Below are positions 7,662 to 14,915 of a stretch of DNA of 45,884 nt, one piece after another. Location: NCBI GenBank assembly GCA_944347775.1, contig CALVMT010000024.1, positions 1-45,884 on the forward strand, read 5' to 3'. Source of the stretch: an uncultured Clostridia bacterium (GTDB lineage: Bacteria; Bacillota; Clostridia; Christensenellales; Christensenellaceae). The position numbers were made by a program, and so were the translations under genes. The notes beneath the pieces are model-generated. The model ran no database searches and had not been told where the DNA came from. It worked only from the letters and a program-made list of their open reading frames with translations. Position 1 is the first letter of the stretch. The number at the start of each line of letters is the position of its first letter.

Positions 7662-7976
7662 CTACTTATTATCGGCATGCAGCAATTTAGCCGCAGCATA
7701 GGCGCCCTGCTCGAACATACGTTTTGAGATATATTCCGCGATTGCCTCATATTCCCGGCAAATCACTTCTATTTCGGCTTCAAATCCGCTTTTTTCCAGA
7801 ATACTTTTTTTAGCGGCATAAATGGCCTCGTAATGCTCTGCGCACGGTTTCCCCGGCAAAAAAGCATCTTCCGCGCCTTCTGTTCCCGGCACGACGGGGT
7901 GGATGACATAATCTCCCCAGAAAATGCAAAATGCCTCATCGCGAGCTTGCCTCAGTTGTTCTGTTAACTCCTCCAT
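7662..7976 (-). CDS. Conserved-looking small cytoplasmic protein of unknown function
   Basis: 104 aa from ATG 7976 (AAAGGAG upstream, better than the in-frame ATG at 7991). It is acidic and mostly helical, with two likely amphipathic segments (MEELTEQLRQARDEAF and IYAAKKSILEKSGFEAEIEV) and a central IHPVVPGTEGAEDAF. There is no signal peptide or membrane segment. No family was recognised. It lies between mgsA and a glutamine amidotransferase gene with no shared operon. Confidence 0.65.
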   Translation of the reverse strand: MEELTEQLRQARDEAFCIFWGDYVIHPVVPGTEGAEDAFLPGKPCAEHYEAIYAAKKSILEKSGFEAEIEVICREYEAIAEYISKRMFEQGAYAAAKLLHADNK

Positions 7977-8173
7977 GCGATCTCCTTTCAATATACTTCT
8001 TCTCTAGTATAAGAAAAGCGCTGCCAAATTATGCGAGCTTGCCAATCGCGTTTTTTCGATATCAAAGGAGAGAACATCTGCAAAAAGTTCACGGAAATTT
8101 TCTGTTTTTTCGCTCACTATACAATAAACTTATGCTAAAATCTGCTTAGTTTAATTTTAAGGAGGATAAAACG

Positions 8174-8893
8174 ATGAGCACTGTTATCGGCATTGTCCCA
8201 AGTGCACGCCTTTTTTCTACGCCCGACCCGTATGACGACCGTTATACATTTATAAATCTTTATACACAGCGTCTTTGCGCAAACGGCGCCGTACCCATAG
8301 GCATTCTTGCACAGGATGGCCTCCTGCCTCCCGGTACTGCAAATTTATGCGATGGCTTTTTACTTTGCGGCGGCTCAAAGCTTTGGCCCTATCATCTGCA
8401 AGTATTGCATCACGCTTTAAAAACGGGCAAACCAGTCCTTGGCATATGCCTAGGTATGCAAGCAATAAACGCTTATTTTCGCGTCTGCGAACAGGCAGAA
8501 AAACGGCAATTTTCCGGAGACCCTCTTATTTTATTTGAGCAGATGAAGCAAGAAAAATTTTTATTTACTCTTCCCGTCGCCCACCACTGGGATGTGCAGA
8601 TCACGCGCGACAACATCGAGTTAACCAAACACCCCATCTTTGTGCGACCGGGCACCCTCCTTCACCGTCTGACTGGTGTCGACTGCCTACGCGGCTCTTC
8701 CATGCACCACTATCGCATTAACGGCGTCGCACCTTCGCTATGCATTTCCGCACAAACGGCAGACGGTACCATTGAAGCGATAGAATACAGTACGCAAATG
8801 CTCGGCGTACAGTTTCACCCGGAAGTAGATGATACAATGGATGTCTTATTTGAATGGCTTATTCGTGCGGCAAAAGAGGTTGCTTCGACATAA
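8174..8893 (+). CDS. Class I glutamine amidotransferase, gamma-glutamyl-GABA hydrolase (peptidase C26) type
   Basis: 239 aa. The nucleophile elbow is GICLGMQ (Cys near residue 96) and the His/Glu pair of the triad is in GVQFHPEVD near the C-terminus. Between them, GSSMHHYR matches the substrate region of PuuD-like enzymes (usually VNSxHHQ). Members hydrolyse gamma-glutamyl amides such as gamma-glutamyl-GABA from putrescine breakdown. No other putrescine gene is nearby, so the exact substrate is uncertain. The ATG follows AAGGAGG. The conserved Gly-Gly pair DGFLLCGG precedes the elbow as expected. Confidence 0.85.
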   Translation: MSTVIGIVPSARLFSTPDPYDDRYTFINLYTQRLCANGAVPIGILAQDGLLPPGTANLCDGFLLCGGSKLWPYHLQVLHHALKTGKPVLGICLGMQAINAYFRVCEQAEKRQFSGDPLILFEQMKQEKFLFTLPVAHHWDVQITRDNIELTKHPIFVRPGTLLHRLTGVDCLRGSSMHHYRINGVAPSLCISAQTADGTIEAIEYSTQMLGVQFHPEVDDTMDVLFEWLIRAAKEVAST

Positions 8894-8950
8894 CGCCAAT
8901 TTTTTCCGTACGCTTTATCTTTTGATTTTTAATTGTTTTTGTATTTTACC

Positions 8951-8979
8951 TGGACATTTGATATAAAATATGCTATAAT
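8951..8979 (+). promoter_or_regulatory. Sigma-A promoter upstream of second YitT gene
   Basis: TGGACA (8951-8956), 17-bp spacer, perfect TATAAT (8974-8979). Predicted start is near 8986, about 110 nt before the ATG at 9095. Confidence 0.7.
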
Positions 8980-8994
8980 GAAAATGAAAAGAGC

Positions 8995-9037
8995 GAGTCG
9001 TTGCGATTATAGTAGTTTTGCAGCGACTCTTTTTTTA
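8995..9037 (+). terminator. Intrinsic terminator inside the second YitT leader (possible attenuator)
   Basis: A 10-bp stem GAGTCGTTGC (8995-9004) / GCAGCGACTC (9020-9029, one G-T wobble) is followed by eight T. It begins only about 10 nt after the predicted transcription start and lies before the gene at 9095, the same order as at the first YitT gene. A promoter used without readthrough would make an RNA of about 50 nt. Confidence 0.75.
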
Positions 9038-9094
9038 TGAGTTTTTATCTGCCTGTTTTCAGGCCGCAACAACAATTTAAAAGGAAGCGTTTTT

Positions 9095-10018
9095 ATGAAG
9101 AGACATCATATCAGGCAAATCGCGATTGATATTGCTATTGAACTGTTTGCCAGTTTTTTGTGTGCCATTGGCTTATATAATTTTGCCGTCAGTGCCAATT
9201 TCCCGATAAGCGGCGTTTCCGGCATTACCACGATTCTTTATTATCTTTTCGATTTGCCTATCGGTATTATGACCATCGTCGTCAATATTCCTATTGCGGT
9301 GCTTTGCTATCGGCGGCTCGGCAAAAGCTTTTTCTGGCGCTCAGTACGCTGCATTATTTTCGGCTCGGTCATGACTGACTATGTTGCTCCGTTATTTCCT
9401 CTCTATACAGGGGATCGCATGCTCTCGGCGATCTGCACGGCTGCGATTTGTGGTATCGGCTATGCGTTAATCTATATGCGTGGCTCTTCGACTGGTGGCA
9501 CCGATTTTATCACGGTTTCCATTAAATCAGCGCATCCGCATCTGCCGCTCGGCAGAATTTCCTTTACCATAGAATCTCTGATCGTCTTAGCTGGCGGTAT
9601 CATCTACCGCGATGTCGACGGCGTCATTTACGGGTTGATCATTAATTTTATCCAGGGGATCGTCGTAGACAAACTGATGTACGGCATTAATGCCGGAAAA
9701 CTTGCACTGATCATTACAGATCATGGCAGTAGAGTTGCGCGCGTTATCGAAGAATGCTCTAATCGCGGTTCGACGATTATCGATGTTAAGGGGGCTTTCC
9801 AGCACGAAGAAAAACAAATGGTCTTGTGTGCATGCAGCAGCAAGCAAATGTATGAAGTGGAGCAGGCCGTTAAAGCGGCTGCACCCGAATCCTTTATTAT
9901 CATCTTGGAATCCAATGAGGTGCATGGCGAAGGCTTTTCGATTACGCGCGTCGCCCAACGCCCGGCGCGTATTCCGGCCAAGGGCGGTAAACAACTTCAC
10001 CTTCGCAAAAAGAAGTAA
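9095..10018 (+). CDS. YitT-family membrane protein (YitT_membrane plus DUF2179)
   Basis: 307 aa. Membrane domain with NFPISGVSGITTILYY (about 34-49) and YMRGSSTGGTDFI (about 127-139), then a DUF2179 domain with ECSNRGSTIIDVKGAF and a closing EVHGEGFSI. The basic tail PAKGGKQLHLRKKK is unusual. AAAGGAAG precedes the ATG at 9095. Same architecture as the gene at 5069-5974 but clearly divergent, so an old duplication. The function is unknown. Transcription must cross the terminator at 8995-9037. Confidence 0.9.
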   Translation: MKRHHIRQIAIDIAIELFASFLCAIGLYNFAVSANFPISGVSGITTILYYLFDLPIGIMTIVVNIPIAVLCYRRLGKSFFWRSVRCIIFGSVMTDYVAPLFPLYTGDRMLSAICTAAICGIGYALIYMRGSSTGGTDFITVSIKSAHPHLPLGRISFTIESLIVLAGGIIYRDVDGVIYGLIINFIQGIVVDKLMYGINAGKLALIITDHGSRVARVIEECSNRGSTIIDVKGAFQHEEKQMVLCACSSKQMYEVEQAVKAAAPESFIIILESNEVHGEGFSITRVAQRPARIPAKGGKQLHLRKKK

Positions 10019-10031
10019 TGCCGACGCCGGC

Positions 10032-10060
10032 TTGACAGAAATTCTTTTTTTTTGTATAGT
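10032..10060 (+). promoter_or_regulatory. Consensus sigma-A promoter of the lar operon
   Basis: Perfect TTGACA (10032-10037), 17-bp spacer, TATAGT (10055-10060). Predicted start is near 10067, leaving a leader of about 160 nt before larE. Confidence 0.8.
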
Positions 10061-10066
10061 TAAAGT

Positions 10067-10146
10067 AAGTTTTGGCAAGAAGCCAACAATGTTTTTTGCC
10101 CATTATGGGCAATCTGTATGTTTTGATGAAAAGCAGTATGCCAGAA
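10067..10146 (+). promoter_or_regulatory. Structured lar leader with antiterminator; candidate riboswitch
   Basis: Four consecutive hairpins can form: TTGGC-AAGAA-GCCAA (10072-10086), TTGCCCA-TTA-TGGGCAA (10096-10112), CTG..TTTT-GATG-AAAA.CAG (10114-10136) and ATGCC-AGAA-GGCAT (10138-10151). The last uses the same GGCAT that forms the 5' side of the terminator at 10147-10186, so the two are mutually exclusive: an antiterminator/terminator switch. A 24-codon frame (ATG at 10090, beginning MFFAHYGQSV) also runs through this leader but has no convincing ribosome binding site. The ligand is unknown; nickel, a cofactor intermediate or a nicotinate nucleotide would fit the genes. Confidence 0.55.
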
Positions 10147-10186
10147 GGCATGTAGACCAATAAAACGGTCGTGCATGCCTTTTTTT
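10147..10186 (+). terminator. Intrinsic terminator upstream of larE
   Basis: GGCATG (10147-10152) pairs with CATGCC (10174-10179), continued by GACC/GGTC with one bulged G, then seven T (10180-10186). It lies between the promoter and the larE start, so it is a conditional terminator. Confidence 0.8.
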
Positions 10187-10225
10187 ATCGGCTGCACCCG
10201 CTTAGCTGAAAGGGGAAGAAAAACT

Positions 10226-10972
10226 ATGCAGTTATCTGAATTTTTTACTGAAAATCCACGAGTGGCACTGGCCTTCTCAGGCGGTGTCGATTCCGCTTAT
10301 CTGTTGTATGCCGCACTTAAATACGGTGCGCAGGTTCACGCTTACTATGTTAAAACGGTATTTCAACCACAGTTTGAGCTAGATGATGCTCTTCGGTTGG
10401 CAGCGCAGCTGAAAAATCAGCTATGCATCCTTGAAACCGATGTGCTTTCCTGCCCACAAATCGCAGCCAATCCGTCGGATCGTTGCTATCATTGCAAGCG
10501 TATGATCTTTTCGTGCATACAGCGCGCTGCCCTTAAAGACGGCATTTCGTTGCTTATTGACGGAACCAATGCTTCTGATGATGCAGCCGACCGCCCTGGA
10601 ATGCAGGCGCTTAAAGAGCTTAAAGTCCGTTCGCCGCTTAGGGAGTGTGGGCTAACCAAACCGGAAATCCGCCGCCTTTCCAAGGAAGCCGGCCTTTTTA
10701 CCTGGGATAAACCTGCCTACGCCTGCTTGGCTACACGTATTCCGACCGGAAGTGCCATTACACCCAAAATGTTATCTGACACCGAAAAGGCAGAGGCCTA
10801 CTTATATTCGCTTGGTTTTCGGGATTTTCGCGTCCGTTGCATAGGCGGCGCCGCCCGCATCCAGGTTCGGCAGGAGCAGCTTAGCCTTCTGATTTCTTTC
10901 CGCAGAGATATTTTACAGGCACTCGGCCCGCTGTACGACGGTGTCCTTTTGGATTTAGTCGTGCGTGAATAG
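10226..10972 (+). CDS. larE: LarE, ATP-dependent sulfur transferase of nickel-pincer cofactor synthesis
   Basis: 248 aa from ATG 10226, which has AAGGGGAAG at the right distance; the in-frame start at 10175 lies inside the terminator. LarE adenylates a carboxylate of pyridinium biscarboxylate mononucleotide and converts it to a thiocarboxylate. The PP-loop is FSGGVDSAYLL (about 18-28). SDRCYHCKR (about 80-88) carries a CxxC, and YACLATRIPTG (about 156-166) holds the cysteine that serves as the sacrificial sulfur donor in Lactobacillus LarE. Some homologues instead use an iron-sulfur cluster held by three cysteines, and the Cys pattern here leaves that open. First gene of larE-larB-larC. Confidence 0.92.
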   Translation: MQLSEFFTENPRVALAFSGGVDSAYLLYAALKYGAQVHAYYVKTVFQPQFELDDALRLAAQLKNQLCILETDVLSCPQIAANPSDRCYHCKRMIFSCIQRAALKDGISLLIDGTNASDDAADRPGMQALKELKVRSPLRECGLTKPEIRRLSKEAGLFTWDKPAYACLATRIPTGSAITPKMLSDTEKAEAYLYSLGFRDFRVRCIGGAARIQVRQEQLSLLISFRRDILQALGPLYDGVLLDLVVRE

Positions 10973-11004
10973 GCTTATTGGTGTGGAATTTTTCAGAATA
11001 ATTT

Positions 11005-11036
11005 GCTCCAAAGCCCTGTTTTCATGGTTTTGGAGC
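11005..11036 (+). promoter_or_regulatory. Intercistronic hairpin just upstream of the larB ribosome binding site
   Basis: GCTCCAAA (11005-11012) and TTTGGAGC (11029-11036) form a perfect 8-bp stem ending 2 nt before GGAGG (11039-11043) of larB. There is no T-run, so it is not a terminator. It may affect larB translation or stabilise the processed RNA. Confidence 0.5.
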
Positions 11037-11050
11037 TTGGAGGTAAATCC

Positions 11051-11824
11051 ATGAACGAAAGTTATCGTCGCATTTTACAGGCGGTAAAAAACGGAGATCT
11101 TTCCGTTGATCAAGCATTAAATCGACTAAAAGCGCAGCCTTTTACCGACATCGGCTACGCCAAAATCGATATGCACCGCCGACTTCGCCAGGGCGCCGCG
11201 GAAGTTATTTACGGCGCCGGAAAAACGCCAGAACAGATTGCAGGTATTTTAAAAGCCATGCAAAAAGCAGGCCAGACACGCGCTCTTGTCACTCGACTCA
11301 GCGCACAGGCCGAAGAAGAAGTACGTAAATATTGTCCTCTTCACTACTATGCCGAAGCTCACCTTGGGATTATGGGCGATATGCCCGTGCCTGACGGCCT
11401 TGGACGCATCATCGTCGCAACCGGAGGAACAAGCGATATTCCCGTCGCCGAAGAAGCCGCTTTAACGGCAGAATTTTTAGGCAATCGCGTCACCCGGCTT
11501 TTTGATGTCGGCGTTGCCGGCTTACACCGTCTACTTGCCCATCTTGATGATCTTCTCGGCGCAAGCGTTGTTATTGCCGTTGCGGGAATGGAAGGCGCTC
11601 TTGCAAGCGTTGTCGGTGGCCTTGTCGATTGCCCGGTTATTGCCGTACCGACAAGCGTCGGCTACGGCGCTTCGTTTGGCGGCGTCTCTGCGCTGCTTTC
11701 TATGCTCAATTCCTGTGCCAGCGGTGTTTGCGCTGTCAATATTGACAACGGCTTCGGCGCAGGATTCCTCGCAAACCGCATTAATCATATGAAGGAGAAA
11801 ACAGATGAAAACCCTATACCTTGA
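11051..11824 (+). CDS. larB: LarB, pyridinium-3,5-biscarboxylic acid mononucleotide synthase
   Basis: 257 aa from ATG 11051 behind GGAGG. LarB carboxylates and hydrolyses nicotinate adenine dinucleotide, the first step of nickel-pincer nucleotide synthesis, and its C-terminal half is PurE-like. Seen here: FTDIGYAKIDMHRRLRQGAAEVIYG (about 32-56, residues near the start), GRIIVATGGTSDIPVAEEA (about 118-136) and VAGMEGALASVVGGLVDCPVIAVPTSVGYGASFGG (about 178-212), the strongly conserved PurE-type nucleotide and CO2 region. The end overlaps the larC start by 20 bp, implying coupled translation. Confidence 0.95.
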   Translation: MNESYRRILQAVKNGDLSVDQALNRLKAQPFTDIGYAKIDMHRRLRQGAAEVIYGAGKTPEQIAGILKAMQKAGQTRALVTRLSAQAEEEVRKYCPLHYYAEAHLGIMGDMPVPDGLGRIIVATGGTSDIPVAEEAALTAEFLGNRVTRLFDVGVAGLHRLLAHLDDLLGASVVIAVAGMEGALASVVGGLVDCPVIAVPTSVGYGASFGGVSALLSMLNSCASGVCAVNIDNGFGAGFLANRINHMKEKTDENPIP

Positions 11825-13121
11825 TTGTAGCATGGGCGCAGCCGGCGATATGCTCGCCGCGGCTCTTATCGAATTACTGCCCCCTATACAGGCGGAGCAG
11901 TTTATTGCACAGTTTCACGCACTTCATATTCCAGACGTTGAAATGGTCCGTGAAAGCGCCGTAAAATGTGGCATTACGGGAACACATATTTCAATGCGCA
12001 TCCACGGCAAAGAAGAAGATGCTTTTCTTAACGCTCAACAACACGACCATTCTCATGATCACGACCATTCTCATGATCACGACCACTCTCATGATCACGA
12101 CCATCCTCATGATCACGACCATCCTCATGATCACGACCATCCTCATGGTCACGGACATGTTCACAGCAGTATGTCGGATATCCGACATATCTTAGAACAC
12201 ACTGCTCTTTGTGCAAAAATCAAGCAGGATGTCCTTTCAGTATATTCCCTGATTGCCGAAGCGGAAAGCCATGCACATGGTGTTCCGATAGAGCAAATCC
12301 ATTTTCATGAAGTCGGATCAATGGACGCAATAGCCGATATTACCGCCGTTTGCATGCTGATCGATCTATTAAAACCCGAACAGATTATTGCTTCTCCCGT
12401 ACATGTTGGCAGCGGGCAAGTACGATGTGCTCACGGCATACTGCCTGTTCCGGCTCCCGCAACAGCATATATCCTGCGCGGAATCCCGATATACGGCGGC
12501 GCTGTCTTAGGTGAATTGTGTACGCCTACCGGAGCGGCACTGCTCAAGCATTTTGTCTCGCATTTTGGTCCAATGCCGCAAATGAGTATAGAAAGCATCG
12601 GATATGGCATGGGCAAAAAGGATTTCCCTGCAGCCAACTGCATCCGCGCGTTACTTGGCCAGACAACGGACGCCGCGCACGAAAACACAGCCTATGAACT
12701 TTCCTGCAATGTCGACGATATGACTGCTGAAGCAATTGGCTTTGCCTGCGAGCGGCTTTTTGAATGCGGAGCCGTCGAAGTTTATACTGTCCCCATTGGA
12801 ATGAAAAAATCGCGCCCCGGAACACTGCTTAAAGCGATTTGCTCTGCGGAGCGGCGCGAAGCGGTTGTGCAGGCATTTTTTGCACATACGACAACCATTG
12901 GCGTCCGCGAGATCAAGACAAAACGTTATGTACTTGACCGACGCATAACAGAGCAGCAAACGCCCTACGGGCCAGTGCATTCTAAAGTATCATCGGGCTA
13001 TGGCGTGGAGCGTACGAAAATAGAATATGAAGACTTACGGCGTATCGCCCTCGAACAAGGGATAAGTCTTTTTAAAGCTGCTCGCTTAATTGAGCAATCC
13101 ACGCAAAGCAAAGAAGAGTAA
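11805..13121 (+). CDS. larC: LarC, CTP-dependent nickel insertase, with a long His-Asp tract
   Basis: 438 aa. LarC inserts nickel into pyridinium bisthiocarboxylate mononucleotide to complete the cofactor used by lactate racemase and related enzymes. It starts LYLDCSMGAAGDM (about 3-15), as LarC proteins do; FHEVGSMDAIADI and NVDDMTAEAIG are also typical. Here larC is one continuous frame, unlike Lactobacillus plantarum, where larC1 and larC2 are joined by frameshifting. Residues about 79-117 are a His-Asp-rich tract built by an 18-bp DNA repeat, a likely nickel store. No larA-like racemase is in the window, so the enzyme served by the cofactor is elsewhere. Confidence 0.95.
   Translation: MKTLYLDCSMGAAGDMLAAALIELLPPIQAEQFIAQFHALHIPDVEMVRESAVKCGITGTHISMRIHGKEEDAFLNAQQHDHSHDHDHSHDHDHSHDHDHPHDHDHPHDHDHPHGHGHVHSSMSDIRHILEHTALCAKIKQDVLSVYSLIAEAESHAHGVPIEQIHFHEVGSMDAIADITAVCMLIDLLKPEQIIASPVHVGSGQVRCAHGILPVPAPATAYILRGIPIYGGAVLGELCTPTGAALLKHFVSHFGPMPQMSIESIGYGMGKKDFPAANCIRALLGQTTDAAHENTAYELSCNVDDMTAEAIGFACERLFECGAVEVYTVPIGMKKSRPGTLLKAICSAERREAVVQAFFAHTTTIGVREIKTKRYVLDRRITEQQTPYGPVHSKVSSGYGVERTKIEYEDLRRIALEQGISLFKAARLIEQSTQSKEE
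12042..12149 (+). repeat. Six tandem 18-bp repeats coding the LarC His-Asp tract
   Basis: Six units starting with CACGACCA, in frame, encode HDHSHD three times, HDHPHD twice and HDHPHG once. Units differ by one or two bases, so the array arose by recent tandem duplication. Copy number can be expected to vary between strains without breaking the frame. Confidence 0.95.
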
Positions 13122-13128
13122 ACCGCTT

Positions 13129-13159
13129 ACGCGGCAGGAAAAGTACCTGCCGCGTTTTT
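13129..13159 (+). terminator. Terminator of the lar operon
   Basis: ACGCGGCAGG / CCTGCCGCGT stem (with a 7-nt loop), then five T, 8 bp after the larC stop. Confidence 0.9.
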
Positions 13160-13269
13160 CTATGTACCGCAGCGTGGAAAAATTTTTTGTCAGGCAAAGA
13201 CGCAAAGTCCCAACAGAAAAATCATCCGCTTTTTTACTCCCTTTACGCACTGATTTACACAGAAATAAC

Positions 13270-13315
13270 GCAAAAACACCTTCCTGCTCCAAGATACACT
13301 AAGCGGAAAGGTGTT
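13270..13315 (-). terminator. Probable terminator of the E2-like membrane gene
   Basis: On the minus strand a stem of GGAAAGGTGTT-complement and GGAAGGTGTT, with one bulge and a ~20-nt loop, runs into TTTT. It follows the minus-strand gene ending at 13351. Confidence 0.5.
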
Positions 13316-13350
13316 TATTTAAAAGCTCTGTTATCGCCAAACTACCGCGA

Positions 13351-14796
13351 TCAGTCAATATCACTGACGATTTTCTTCGGCGGTTCGTCAAGTTTCGCCG
13401 GATGCGCAAGCAGGCGGCGGATATTTTTAAGCGCCGCAGCAAAATAAAAGCCATCGCAAATGCGTTCATCTGTTACAAATGTATAATCCATATATTTACG
13501 TACTGCAGGTTCGCCACCCACGGACTCATATTTCGTATATTTCGCACCAAATGAACAAAAAATGGGGACATTGCCAAAATCATAGAGATGATGATAAATG
13601 GGCGGTATCCCAAGAGAACCCATCGAAGTAATAAAAAACGAACCATGAAACGGGCTCAATTTCGTCAAAATGCGGGGCAAGAGACCAAAATAGTCCAACG
13701 TTTTTAAAAGCCAAACGACAAACTTCAAAAAGATACCAGGAATCACATTGATTATCTGAGCAAGGCGGTCAAAGTTGCTGTCAAGTGGCGTATTTTTCAC
13801 TTCCTCAATTTTTTGACTCATCCTGGCATACACCTGCTCCGGAGTATCCCACGGTGTAAATTCCACTTTAATCACCGTATCCGGCGCTTTGGCAGTCATT
13901 TCTTTTTTAACTGTCAGGTTGACTTCAATATGCCCGTCGCGCGTATAGATCTTCTGTCCGCTTACAAAGCGATTAATACCAGGCATTTGGGCCACGGTGC
14001 GCACGTAAGCTGCAATAAGCACATGCATAAGGCCAAAACCTTTCATCCCGCTTTTACGTTTTTCACGAATATATTTTTCAATTTCGGTAATCTCCACCGT
14101 ATCTGCAATAAAATTTGATGAGCCGTTTCGGTGCACCATAATATAAGGCGAAACATAGGCCATCGGCGTCATTGTACGCACTAACCTGCCGTCGTTCCTA
14201 TCTCCCCAGCGGCGCCGTCGCAAACCGCTCGTATCGATTTTCATTGCGACTGCCGTCAAGAATAAAGCGCATAGCATGCCTAACGCCGATAATTCCCCCG
14301 CACAGGTTTCCCATTTTTTAAATCCCTGCCAATGCAAAAACAAAAGCGTCGCCAGATAAGCCATAGGCAACGCATATAGCGGCAGAAGAAGGAGCTTCGT
14401 ATGGATTCGGCCCTGCAAAGTCTGCGTATAAATCATAACCAGCAAAACACAATATAAACAACACATCCACGAAAACGCGCCCCTCATGCCAAGCCCTTGA
14501 ACAAAAAAGCCAAATGCTCCAAGGGTAAGCGGCGTAATCGTCTTGTAGAGTGCTTCCTTTCCGCAAAAAATCAACAAAAGTGCAAATAACAGCGCGCCAA
14601 AAGCAGGCAATACCGCCTGGAATGCCCATACCCATCCGCCAACATCATCTTTTAGCACAAAATAGACCAAACGCAAAGCGCCGGATATGCTCATCAACAA
14701 TGCGGCAATCCAAATAAGCGGATTAGCCCTGTTGACCCAATAAGAGGATAGTTCCTTTTTCATCATGTATTTAGCATACCATGTTTTTGCGCGCAA
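13351..14796 (-). CDS. Membrane protein fused to a 2-oxoacid dehydrogenase E2-like acyltransferase domain
   Basis: 481 aa. Residues 1 to about 190 hold six or so hydrophobic segments. From about 200 on is a soluble domain of the CoA-dependent acyltransferase (E2 catalytic/chloramphenicol acetyltransferase) fold: MTPMAYVSPYIMVHRNGSSN, then FGLMHVLIAAYVRTVAQMPG and, near the C-terminus, FITSMGSLGIPPIYHHLYDFG. The catalytic HxxxDG is replaced by TDERICDG (His lost, DG kept), and there is no lipoyl domain. A normal E2 role is therefore unlikely. Start TTG 14796 has AAGGA 5 bp upstream; the ATG pair at about 14763 has none. It is divergent from marR and may share its operators. Confidence 0.75.
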   Translation of the reverse strand: MRAKTWYAKYMMKKELSSYWVNRANPLIWIAALLMSISGALRLVYFVLKDDVGGWVWAFQAVLPAFGALLFALLLIFCGKEALYKTITPLTLGAFGFFVQGLGMRGAFSWMCCLYCVLLVMIYTQTLQGRIHTKLLLLPLYALPMAYLATLLFLHWQGFKKWETCAGELSALGMLCALFLTAVAMKIDTSGLRRRRWGDRNDGRLVRTMTPMAYVSPYIMVHRNGSSNFIADTVEITEIEKYIREKRKSGMKGFGLMHVLIAAYVRTVAQMPGINRFVSGQKIYTRDGHIEVNLTVKKEMTAKAPDTVIKVEFTPWDTPEQVYARMSQKIEEVKNTPLDSNFDRLAQIINVIPGIFLKFVVWLLKTLDYFGLLPRILTKLSPFHGSFFITSMGSLGIPPIYHHLYDFGNVPIFCSFGAKYTKYESVGGEPAVRKYMDYTFVTDERICDGFYFAAALKNIRRLLAHPAKLDEPPKKIVSDID

Positions 14797-14831
14797 TTCA
14801 ATCCTTGATTATCTCAGCTGATCACCTCTTC

Positions 14832-14860
14832 TTGACAATAGTACGAATTCGTATTATAAT
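14832..14860 (+). promoter_or_regulatory. Consensus promoter of the marR-yitT operon
   Basis: Perfect TTGACA (14832-14837), 17-bp spacer and perfect TATAAT (14855-14860). The spacer is almost wholly occupied by the first copy of the palindromic operator. Confidence 0.9.
14840..14855. promoter_or_regulatory. MarR operator 1 (palindrome over the promoter spacer)
   Basis: AGTACGAATTCGTATT lies between the -35 and -10 hexamers. It is a near-perfect palindrome around GAATTC and is repeated 30 bp downstream. Occupancy would block RNA polymerase, so the encoded MarR protein probably represses itself. Confidence 0.85.
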
Positions 14861-14869
14861 ATATACTAT

Positions 14870-14885
14870 AGTACGAATTCGTACT
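14870..14885. promoter_or_regulatory. MarR operator 2 (perfect palindrome)
   Basis: AGTACGAATTCGTACT is a perfect 16-bp palindrome just downstream of the -10. Its spacing from operator 1 is exactly 30 bp start to start, close to three helical turns, so two dimers would bind on the same face. Confidence 0.85.
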
Positions 14886-14915
14886 AAATATGCCGTTTTT
14901 TGGGAGGGGTTTGCC

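Noticed and set aside
8980-9040. 20-codon frame within the second YitT leader
   Set aside because: It starts at or before the predicted transcription start and has no ribosome binding site; the hairpin explains the sequence better.
10090-10164. 24-codon leader peptide before larE
   Set aside because: There is no clear ribosome binding site and no run of regulatory codons; kept only as an alternative in the lar leader finding.
12042-12149. Regular short repeats that could suggest a CRISPR array or satellite
   Set aside because: The units are contiguous without spacers and lie in frame inside larC, coding His-Asp repeats.
11991-12216. Open frames on the minus strand across the larC repeat
   Set aside because: They are shadow frames created by the 18-bp repeat, with no start site and low-complexity translation.
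13090-13302. Small plus-strand frame of 70 codons after larC
   Set aside because: It overlaps the larC end and the operon terminator, has no ribosome binding site and an unconvincing composition.
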